From Cristatella mucedo (taxonomy: Eukaryota > Bryozoa > Phylactolaemata > Cristatellidae): a DNA stretch of 64,000 nucleotides. The DNA lies in assembly GCA_009760855.2 (NCBI GenBank), contig WPIO01000038.1, positions 2,320,501 to 2,384,500 on the forward strand, read 5' to 3'. The notes beneath the pieces were generated by a model. That model had not been told where the DNA came from, searched no databases, and was given only the letters and a program-made list of their open reading frames with translations. Each line of letters opens with the position of its first letter. The stretch's first letter is position 1. This document shows, piece by piece, positions 54,786 to 64,000 of the stretch. Position numbers and translations under genes: made by a program.

Positions 54786-55139
54786 CGACCGCATTTCTAA
54801 TGACCATAATGCAGGAATATGTTACATATTCCATATACTATATAATATTTTTACAAGATACGTAAACAAGACAGTTTATATCATGGAATTTTCATGCGGG
54901 AGGGGAGAAAATGCCCTACCCCAGGGGGAAATGTCCGACCCCAGTCGGGAATGTCTAGGGGTGGGAAATGTCGGGGAGGGGATATCCAGGAGGGCATGTC
55001 CAGGGCGGAAATATCCGTACCCGACCTCGAGTGACTAGTAAGCTTGCTAAGCACACAAGAACAAAAAGACAAATAGTTCACTGGGACGAAGGAAAAGCTG
55101 ACCGGAACCGGATACATCTTTTTGCTGAGGCTTAAATGG

Positions 55140-55605
55140 TGCGTGGTCACTGAGGGTATCGACAGCGGCTGGTAGGAAGCGAGTTCCCACCTTTCGGTGC
55201 ACGCAAGCTCAAGGCTCGATTGCCAAAAGATGAAGCGTAAGCGACGGCGAGATGAGTAGATACCAAGGAGCAGATCAACCAAGATCGAGCTTTGGAGGAG
55301 CTGGAGGTCGGATACGTCCGGGTTGGGCCGAGCGAATTAGTCGACCTGTAGAAAGAAAGAAAGAGAATTTCGAAATAGACTAGACGCTTGACAGTGAGCC
55401 AGCGAAGCTCGGGCTGGATGCATCGGGGGGGGGCAGCTATGCCGAAATCGACAGAACGGACGTGCTGTTAAGTTTTGCACCAGCTGAAGCCGATTAAGGG
55501 CACCTGCCGGGAGTCCTGAATAAAGGGAAATTGCAGTAATCGAGACGCGATGCCACAAATACGTGAACTAGTACGTGAGTCGTAATCTTATCTTATCAGG
55601 CCCTC
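55140..55605 (-). mobile_element. LINE fragment (CR1/L2-like), diverged
   Basis: gaagcgagttcccacctttcgg, gttttgcaccagctgaagccgattaagggc and cgagacgcgatgccacaaatacgtgaactagt parallel the other copies in order. Confidence 0.65.
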
Positions 55606-55744
55606 TTTTTGATGTTGCTGCTTGGCTGAATGTGGGCAGACTAGACTGTGCAGTAAAAACACATGTTCATCCTGCAACCTGTAGATTTATTCGGAGTAGC
55701 ACGCTTGGATTACGGGCAGACGTTACAGGAGCTCAAATCTGAAT

Positions 55745-55856
55745 TCTCTACCACTAACCATTCGAGCATTCTTCCTTTGCAGCAAATGTAAAGTGCCTAG
55801 AAAGAGATTAAGTTCTCAGAGGGCGATAAATAACTAAGGCATTGCTATTATTATTA
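55745..55856 (+). mobile_element. LINE tail (CR1/L2-like)
   Basis: cctttgcagcaaatgtaaagtgcctagaaagagattaagttctcagagggcg, then an ATT tail. Confidence 0.75.
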
Positions 55857-56207
55857 TCTCCTCGCTGTCATCCGTCTCAGCTCTTCACCCCGGCCCTCAC
55901 TCCTTCCATCTCTCGCTGTCTGCCTCGAATTACTTCTGAAACTCTGTCGCTTCGCAAAAGACAATGAGCTCACGAAATCGTTCGACGCCAGCACGTGACT
56001 GGGACCCACTAATTTGAGCTAGCAGCATCGGCAATCGGGCGGCAGCGAAGCGATCAAGAATCAAGCAAGCAAGCTCATCGAAGCAAGCTCGGGCTCGAAG
56101 CTCGTAAGTTTTGTTAGTCGCCCTTTCGCCGTTTCGCAATCATTGGGAACAGACCGACGCACCGAAACACGGCCACCATTAAATTCTCTTTAAACTGAAC
56201 CAAGTCC

Positions 56208-56209
56208 GC

Positions 56210-56287
<78 letters not shown>

Positions 56288-56304
56288 CCTCTCTCCTCCT
56301 CCCT

Positions 56305-56393
<89 letters not shown>

Positions 56394-56408
56394 TCTCTCT
56401 CTCTCCTC

Positions 56409-56506
<98 letters not shown>

Positions 56507-56582
56507 TCTCACTCCCTCACTCCCTCCCTCTCTCACTCCATCACTCCCCCCCTCTCTCCATTCCTCTCTCTCTCTCTCTCTC
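56208..56582. repeat. (TC)n microsatellite
   Basis: About 375 bp of CT with CCCT interruptions. Confidence 0.98.
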
Positions 56583-57149
56583 ACTTTCGTCGCCTTTCAA
56601 AATTACTATCGTTTTAATCGTTGTACACATAGCAGCATCCAAACTGCAACCTTGGCCAGCTTTCACAGCTGTCGCAGCTCAGGGAAGCGACCCGAGCGCT
56701 CTTGCTCGCAGCAGACGATCACTTGACGGGTCGCAGCGTGGGACTGCAGCGTCGCGAGCCCAACCCCACACTCGCGTTCAAGCGCCCGACGTTCACGAGG
56801 CGCTGGCGCACGAGAAGTGTGTGTCAAATTCAAAGCGAGCCTTAAAGCTGGCCGAGCGGGCCGAGCGGGAGTCGTGCATAGTTCGATAGAGAAAATGCGG
56901 CTTTCTCAACCGCTCTCCTTGCTGAAATCGCACTTTGGTGTTCCACTTTCGACGCAGCAGCGATGGCTTTGGGCTGGGGCGACTCGAGTCATGACCGCGT
57001 GGCGGTCGCAGCGGGCTGCTCGGAAAAGAGAAGGACTGCAGCGTCACGCCCACGTCTTGAACAGCTAAGTCTTCCGATCATTCCACTCAGTGAATTACAA
57101 AGAGTTGCCACTGGCATTCTGGCACCCACTCCATATACACGGGGTGGTG

Positions 57150-57236
57150 TTCCTTTTCAGCATCTGTTAAGTGCCCAGAAAGAGATTAAAGTCTCTGAGG
57201 GCGCTATACAAATTAAATTATTATTATCATTGCTTC
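57150..57236 (+). mobile_element. LINE tail (CR1/L2-like)
   Basis: cagcatctgttaagtgcccagaaagagattaaagtctctgagggcgctatacaaatt, ATT tail. Confidence 0.75.
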
Positions 57237-57320
57237 TAAATATATATTCTTTTACAGAATATATATATATAATATTCTATATATAGATATATATAGATAT
57301 ATCTATATTCTTATATATTC
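57237..57320. repeat. AT-rich palindromic microsatellite
   Basis: TATATA and atatagatatatc runs directly following the LINE tail. Confidence 0.85.
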
Positions 57321-58110
57321 AATTCGGAAAACGCTGAAAAAGGGAAACTTGCTTCTTATCCGAGCGATGAGGGAGCGATACATTAGCGTTGCATCGCACT
57401 CTACAGCAGGCTACGCCAGCTCAAATGACCATTGTTTTTAACACTCCGGCGCGTTTAGAGTGAGCTAGCAAAGTTTCTTTGCTTACGCGCGTGAATTACA
57501 TCGAGAGAATCGACTTTGTAGCGCGACCAAGCGGCCATTTCGGGGCTTCGGAGTTCGGGAGGATTTCCGGTCGCAGCGGGACTTCGCCGCGACTTCTCTA
57601 GGGAACGCGCGAAGTTGCTTGCATGCCTGTACGTTCGGCATACAGCACCGTGTCGTGGGCGACCATATTAGTTGAGCTTTACCAGGTAGATTTGTAGCTC
57701 GCTCGAAGCTCTTTCCCGCCCGCCCGCCCCCAAAACCGTCCCGCTATTAAAACGCTTTACCAGAAGCAGTACGTTTCTAGGTAACGCAACAGCGGAATGC
57801 CACGCGGCGCCGGAGGACAAGGCAATAGGCAATTGACGCTTGTCAGATTATCCTTAGGGTGCCACCCCGCTGGTCTGCTCTCGCCAGCGACTACCTGCGC
57901 AGCAGCGCCGTCTGCACGTCTGCGCGAAGCCGGAAATTCTGGCGACGCGTGAGATCATCGTCGCATGCACGAAGCACTTACTTCGACGTTGGTGACAGCG
58001 GTCGGAGCGACGGCGGAAGACGGGCGGAAGCTGGTGGCGGCGCGCGAACCAAGGAGTGCTACGATATAAAAGAGGCCGCCTCTAGAGGGCGCTTTAGCGA
58101 CTCCCAACTC
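57321..58110. other. No gene recognised
   Basis: CpG-containing sequence without supported coding features. Confidence 0.45.
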
Positions 58111-58119
58111 TAGGCCTGT

Positions 58120-58870
58120 ATGCTTTTATGGCAAATGTATAAAGTGACAAGAAAGAGATACAAGTTTTTAAGGATGCTATGCACGTTCCACGTTATGGGA
58201 GTTCTACGAGTTATAAGTTTTGGGAGCATGCGAACTAAAGGCATGGTCTCCAAAGAATTTGAGGCTCGTGCGAGGTATAGGTAAACGATTGGATTCCGAA
58301 AAGAGGGTGGTACTATGCTTAATCTGGCGGAGGAGTACATCTGATAGTTTGATAGCTGAAGCTAAAGAATAAAGAGACCTAAAGGGAAATAACCTAACCT
58401 GCAATTCGATGTGCTGCTTGACTGGGAACTAGTGCAAGTTGGCGAGAAGTGGCGTGATGTGGCAACTACGACACTCACGACAGACAACTCTAGGTGCAGA
58501 GTCTTGCATCGGCCGTAAACGCCTGATTGTACAGGCCGGTAGACCAGCGAGCAGTGATTTACTGAGTTACAGAAGTCAAGACGGGATGCCACAAATTTAG
58601 CCCGAATTTTAGCAATGTCACGCAGCTGAAAGTAGGCAGACTTGACTGAGAGCTAATGTGGTTATCTAATGAAAGGTCACTTTGGCACAGGACATCTCGA
58701 CTACGTGTAGATTCAAAAAGGCATATGCTGGCAGAGCCGATTGTGAGCGTTCAACTTTCCAATTTCTTAATCCCTTTTGGTTAGCCCATAACTCGAGGTT
58801 TGTTTAATCATCATTAAATTTGAGAAAGCTTGCTGTCATCTATGAGCGGATGTCATCAATGCATGCAGCA
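58120..58870 (-). mobile_element. LINE fragment (CR1/L2-like), ORF2 C-terminal part
   Basis: A tail-like block at 58125-58185, then aactaaaggcatggtctccaaagaatttgag, gtggtactatgcttaatc and gatgtggcaactacgacactcacgacagac, then tttagcaatgtcacgcagctgaaagtaggc. Frames broken. Confidence 0.8.
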
Positions 58871-60627
58871 AAGAAGATTAGAGAATTCGACGTGCTGGAG
58901 GAAATGCTGGGGGGGATCGATCTGTCAACATAGGAGCTACTTCAGCCCTAGCTGTATGCCGTATCTACTCTATGTTGATTCTCTTACGAACTCCTGCTCC
59001 GTACATACAGTGTTGAATTTCCAAACCCGAATCAGCCTCTATAAAGTGCTCGCATTTCGTTGCTCTCGCGAATCGTGCAGCAGGCAATGCTTCAGCGCCT
59101 GCTGGAAGCGTCAGCAAGGGCAGCCATAGTTCCCGTGCCCGCTCTATAAATGAGGCTATTGAATAAGCTAACCTTTAATTTAAGGGTTACAATATCATTC
59201 AGTATCGTGTGGGGGTCTTAAAGCAGTAGTGACAATTCGATTAACTCTCGGAGGACTGTCAAAGGTTCGGCGGATGTTTCGCCCGATGCTCGTAGCTACA
59301 GTACAGCTTGGCAGCGCTTAGACGCGCAGGTATGTACGCATAGGAAAGAGGGACTTAGCTGTTGCTACCCACCCCAAAACTGATCCGGAGAGCCCCAGAT
59401 AAATCCTGGTGACGCCTCTGAGCTTAGACATCGGGAATTGGAGTCGGGGCTCGCGTCAGCAGGCGCTCTCGGCTGCGAAAAGTCACGCGAACCACAGAAG
59501 GAAATATCGTCACGCCGTGCTTCATCTTTGCGAAGCGTGGCGGAGCTGCCATAACTTCACCGGCGCTTCATGATGACTGCATGCGAAATGTCGGGGCAAG
59601 AGTTGGATAAATGAATACAAAATAAAGGCAAGCTTATTTAGCAGCTCGTTTATATAGCGTATGGCCAGTCGCTTGCAGCCCTAGGCTGGCTTTAGCTACA
59701 CATGGTGACTCATTGGAGGACTCGACCGTGGCGGCTTACTCGAGGCCAACTCTGGCAGGTCTGATTAGGGACGTACCAGCCAAGGCTTAGGCATTAGCAA
59801 GAGGGCTTTAGCTGCTTCAAGGGGGGCTGAACTCCAGCCGGAGCCGAAGCTGAGCAGCGAATCCGCTGATTTGACGCTCAGCTGCGCGGCAGGGAACTCA
59901 GTGCCGCCGGCCAATCCTAGGAGCCCGCTCGATTCGATGCCAGTCTCTAGCCTTCGAGGGCAAACGGTGGCGCGAGAGGGTTGGCACACTTTCGGCTGCG
60001 GGGCAACCCATTTTTAGCAGAGTCTGTGTCGCCTCCTTCCCCGCCTCCTGCAGAGTAGTGAGATTCTTCATTTGTCTGCTGCTGAAGCGATGCAAGCGGA
60101 ATCGTAGTGACCAATTTCACCAAAAAAAGAGGATAATCAGTTCGTAGAAGGCAAGAGGCAACTCATGACCGCCGGAAAATGCAGGGAGCTAACGTACTAG
60201 AAGGAAGTTGAGCAACACAAGGCTACCCCAAGTCCAAGCAAAACCTACACAAACTTGTGAATGGCGAAGGAATGGTTATCGGTGTACGTTACCAAGATTG
60301 CGAAAGACAGCCTTTTCCGTTTTCTTCAAGGCCGTTTTATTGTCAGGTGAGGCTAGCGTAGTAACCTTATAGAGCTGAGATAGTTCATTTCACTTAAATG
60401 TCAACATCGTTTAAATACGATTACGCGAAACGAGGCGAAAACCGGAAGGTGGAGGGCGGGCTGCTTACGATTGGATGGAGGAACGCGAGGAGCAAGAGCC
60501 AGGAGGAGCAGCAGGAAAGGTGCAGGGGCAGACGAATCCTGAGCAAGAGCAGGAGGAGCAATTAGCAAGTAGCCGAAGCAGGAATTGGCAGAAGCAGCCA
60601 TAGCAACAGCCAAAACGAGCAGGACAA
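58871..60627. other. No gene recognised
   Basis: Mixed sequence; short minus-strand frames near 59765-60095 have no domain I recognise. Confidence 0.45.
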
Positions 60628-60790
60628 AGACTAGCTGATTTAGCAGTCTATTTTATAAAGCGACAAAAGAGTCTTTACGGCTATCACCACCGCTTGCAGC
60701 GGCAATAAAGGATTGCCCACGGCAGGATTTGAATCCACGACCTCGGGACCGAGGTCGTGAATAGCAGCCGCCTTACCTACTTACTGCGCC
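60628..60790 (-). mobile_element. tRNA-derived SINE, family B (minus)
   Basis: gctgatttagcagtctattttataaagcgac, ggctatcaccaccgcttgcagcggcaataaag, then ggatttgaatccacgacctc and the palindrome cacgacctcggg-accgaggtcgtg. Confidence 0.85.
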
Positions 60791-62695
60791 GTCGAGGCAA
60801 GCTTGATGAGTGGGAAGGGCCAAATCAGCTCAGCTCCAGCTACGCTGGTCTCGCGAATTATCACATGCAACGGCCGAAAGTGAAGATTGATCTTTAAAGT
60901 GGGATGAAGTGCACGACGGTGCAAATATCTCCCAATGTAGTCCACCGTCTTTTTCAGCTTCACTGTGCGTTCGATCCTCTGTGAGCTTCCACTGTAGATA
61001 AGAGAAATGGGCCAAGGTACTCAGCTCGTGTGCACGGCACCTACAGGAGCAGATTAAGCTCCGGCTCTGGTTGTGCTGCAAGCAGCAGCTCACCGACGAC
61101 TCCGGCCGCATACCAGGAGTACGATTGTCTTTTGCCTTGCTGTATACGGACAGAAACGTTGACTGGCCGAGTCGTTAATAATTTTCTGATCTAGCTTGCC
61201 TCCCCCCCGGAGCGATACCCGGGCGCTGTGGCGCCGAGGGAAACCGTAAGGAAGCCCGGGAAGACTCTGCCGTGGCTTTAGTTTCGAGAGGTTTCATTCC
61301 TCGTTGGAAGTGATAGTTTTTATTAAAAATCGCTGCAGCAAAATCTGCACGAAGTGAATACTGATACAATGTAAAGTAAGTCGGTAATGTGAATCGTGGT
61401 TAGTGTAGCAGACGATCTGATTCACTGCAGTTCGAAGCCGAAGGTCAGACTCTATCAGCGGCACCAGATCGTAGGGCAAATTTCTCAGATACTGTTGGGA
61501 GAGCCAAAGCCGTCGCAGCTGCACCTACAGGCGCTTCGTCGGCATTTCTTCTGCTCCTGCGGCTGCTCTTTGATCCGAACTTATTTGCCAACTTGGGTAC
61601 CGGCAAGGTCCCTTTCTCAAACGACATCGGCTGTGCGGCAATGGAGTGGCGTCGGGGTTGCCAAATTCTTTTCTCGCGACAGCGACATCGGGGTAAGGGG
61701 TAAGCCTCTCTGAGAGCCCCTCGTCTCCGTGATGTCATACGTAGGCTGCCCTCTTTTCAAGCCCCGGGGATCTGTGCCAGACGTCAACGGGAGTCTTTTC
61801 TTGAACGGCTCCGTCAATGGTTTCTCCGAAGTGCTTGACCGCCGACAACAAAGGCTCTCGGCGCCCCGCTGGCTGCGCGCAGCAGGATTCGAGCTGAGTG
61901 ATTGCCGATTGTTGGAGCAGCGAGCGCGTAACGCTAACAAAAGGCTGTCGGGCAACTTGCCACGAAGGATGGCGAACCGGCTATCGATCGCTACCCAATA
62001 GGGCGCTCCCGAAGAAGGTGGCCTGATCGCTGGCAGTGCTACGGCCGTGCGTCGGTCGGCCGGTCTGGGGTTTCGCAGTGCCGAGCCTCGAGCCTCGCCC
62101 ATTGGGGCCACCCACTCGAGCGGAAGGCGCTGGCAGTGGGCGAGCTCGCTTGCCCATTCGCGGGCGGCAGGAATGCGAAGCCGCCGTCAGTTGGTCCGTG
62201 CATTATCGGAGATCCGATAAGGACCTTCGTCGAAGCTAGAGCGCTAATTGAAAATCCACAGCCGCCCGTGTGCACTGAGGCGAGCCGGCTTAGTTTGCAC
62301 TAAAGCCGAGGAATAGGGGATGCGGATCTCCCGAGCTTTGTTCGACAAAGCTTGGCAACTAGCGAGTCAGAGTAGCCGAGACGCTGACCGATTACATTGA
62401 CGACTAGCTAAAATCTATCCATACAATCATCTCCCTGACTAAGAAGACGACTGTCCGTATGGGCCTACAGTCGAGATGCCTGCTGTTGCTACTCCCACCA
62501 TAACTCAAACTTTCCTTGGCCTTTAATTATGTCCCTCCACGAGGACACAATTGCAAGGTAGCTCGTTAAGAAGTTGACAACTAACCAAGAGAATTTAACT
62601 TACCCCTTTGCAGCTCATTAACAAGAAGCTCGAACGGGCAGTAATTTGCCAGCTTATATTTAAACGTTTAATAAGCATAGAATCAACACGAAACT
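60791..62695. other. No gene recognised
   Basis: Includes a CpG-rich part (about 61700-62350). Open frames exist on both strands but carry no domain I can name. Confidence 0.45.
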
Positions 62696-62699
62696 GCCA

Positions 62700-62760
62700 G
62701 CAGGATTCAAGGCTAGTCACTCCACAGAGATAGCAACACTGCAAGGGAGTATGTATGGCC
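62700..62760 (+). mobile_element. Short LINE reverse transcriptase fragment
   Basis: caggattcaaggctagtcactccacagag encodes the same GFxAxHSTE block found at 62920-62945 in the next element; it is a separate truncated copy or a local duplication. Confidence 0.5.
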
Positions 62761-62789
62761 GTTCACGGGGTTGCTTACACTAGACCAAG

Positions 62790-64000
62790 AGAACTTAAGC
62801 AACCACCGCCCAGTCTCCCTTCTACCATTCCTATAAAAGAGACTGGAACGGGTCGTGGCGGACCAGCTGAACTCGTATATCGAAACCTCACACCTTGATA
62901 GTAAGTTCCAGTCTGGCTTTAGAGCTAATCACTCCACAGAGTCAGCATTGCTTAGGGTATACAACGACCTACTTAGGAATGCAGACACGGGTAGAGTGTC
63001 TCTGCTTGTTTTGCTTGATCTTTCGGCAGCTTTGGATACCATCGATCACAAAGTTCTTCTAGAGTGCCTCTCATCTCGTCTGGGCATCACTGGCACTGCT
63101 CTGCAGTGGTTCAGGTCCTATCTCAGTGGGAGACTCCAGAGTATTGACGTGAATGGACAAAGATCATCTGAAGTGCCTCTGAAATATGGCGTACCTCAGG
63201 GCTCCGTCCTAGGTCCGGTTCTTTTCACCGTTTATACTCTCCCTCTTGCTGATGTGATTGCCAAGCACAATCTAGGCTTTCACCTCTATGCGGATGACAC
63301 TCAGTTGTACCTTTGCTTTGATTCATCCCAGCCTTCGAGCACCTCAAATTCTCTCAACTCACTTGCTGCATGCATTGATGACATCCGCACATGGATGGCA
63401 GCAAATTTTCTAAAGCCAAATGACGATAAAACTTAAATACTAGTTATGGGCAAACCCAGTGTGATTCACAAATTGGAAAGGCCGAGGCTCAAAATTGGCT
63501 CTGCCAGCATATCTCCAGTTGAATCAGCTCGAAATCTAGGTGTCATATTCCAAAGCGACCTCTCGTTAGACGACCATATCAGCTCCACAGTCAAATCTGC
63601 CTATTTTCAGCTTCATAACATTGCTAAAACTCGGGCTTGTTTAGATAAGGATACCACGTCCAAGTTGGTCCATGCATTCATGACATCTCGTCTCGACTTC
63701 TGCAACTCACTGCTTACTGGCCTACCAGCATGTGCGATCAGGCGATTGCAGCTGGTGCAAAACTCTGCAGCTAGGCTTGTCTGTCGTGAGCATCGCAGTT
63801 GCCACATTACTCAACTTCTCGCCGACCTGCACTGGCTACCAGTCAAGCAACGGATTGACTTCAAGGTTTTTTCGCTCACTTTTAGGTCACTTCATTCTTT
63901 GGCTCCAGCCTATCTCTAAGATATACTACCCCATCAGGCCAAGCATCGTACCTCCAGCTTTTTGGAACCCAACAGTCTACAAATACCCCGTACAAACCTC
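62790..64000 (+). pseudogene. LINE ORF2 (CR1/L2-like reverse transcriptase), nonsense-broken, runs off right edge
   Basis: One continuous reading frame broken by stops near 62832, at 63434-63436 and at 63917-63919. Starts NHRPVSLL, then SGFRANHSTESALL. RT motif A is LLVLLDLSAALDTIDH; YGVPQGSVLGPVLF and YADDTQLYL (catalytic YADD) follow. Past the second stop come LGVIFQSDLSLDDHI and the C-terminal NSLLTGLPAC, VCREHRSCHI and LAPAYL blocks. The endonuclease domain and 5' end are absent. The product would copy LINE RNA into DNA at the insertion site. Apart from the stops it is well preserved, so this is a young copy. Confidence 0.9.

Noticed and set aside
61617-62111. 164-codon minus-strand frame in CpG-rich DNA
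   Set aside because: No domain, no splice or homology support, overlapping frames on the other strand.

Overview
The window is animal nuclear DNA. It holds one large, intron-rich gene on the minus strand, embedded in dense microsatellites and retroposons. The organism cannot be named from the sequence alone. GC-rich codon third positions, a CpG-rich block at the 5' end of the gene, tRNA-derived SINEs and CR1/L2-like LINEs all fit a chordate or other bilaterian; a lamprey-like genome is one possibility (inference only).

Layout. (1) Positions 1-2330 are AT-rich and unlike the rest in composition. They carry the C-terminal half of a DDE integrase at the left edge, two minus-strand open frames, and a later LINE insertion that splits the island. 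(2) Positions 4961-48862 (minus strand) hold a complete secreted metalloprotease of the ADAMTS7/ADAMTS12 type. I resolve 23 coding exons whose GT/AG boundaries and phases agree throughout, giving 1,825 residues: signal peptide, prodomain, furin site RRRKR, zinc protease HELGHNFGMKHD, disintegrin-like module, thrombospondin repeat (TSR) 1, Cys-rich, spacer, TSR2 to TSR5, a ~440-residue mucin-like region in one 1,467-bp exon, two more TSRs and a six-cysteine PLAC domain. (3) Positions 48863-50700 are CpG-rich and probably contain the promoter. (4) Positions 50700-62700 show no gene I can support. They contain microsatellites, LINE tails, a Tigger/pogo-like DNA element of about 980 bp with TA flanks, and GC-rich motif arrays. 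(5) Positions 62790-64000 hold a LINE reverse transcriptase, close to intact but with nonsense codons, running off the right edge.

Retroposons. One CR1/L2-like LINE family accounts for at least fourteen fragments. A tRNA-derived SINE (family A) carries the 3' tail of that LINE, so the LINE machinery probably moved it. A second tRNA-derived SINE (family B) has about eight copies. Most long open frames in the region (Leu/Ser, Arg/Glu, Thr/His or Ala/Ser repeats) are translations of microsatellites and are not listed as genes.

The parts most worth a second look are the AT-rich mobile or viral-like island with a Cys-His-Asp open frame, an in-frame cryptic donor inside a perfect palindrome in the mucin exon, a 54-bp perfect palindrome in an intron, a pre-miRNA-like hairpin downstream of the stop codon, and the shared SINE/LINE tail.
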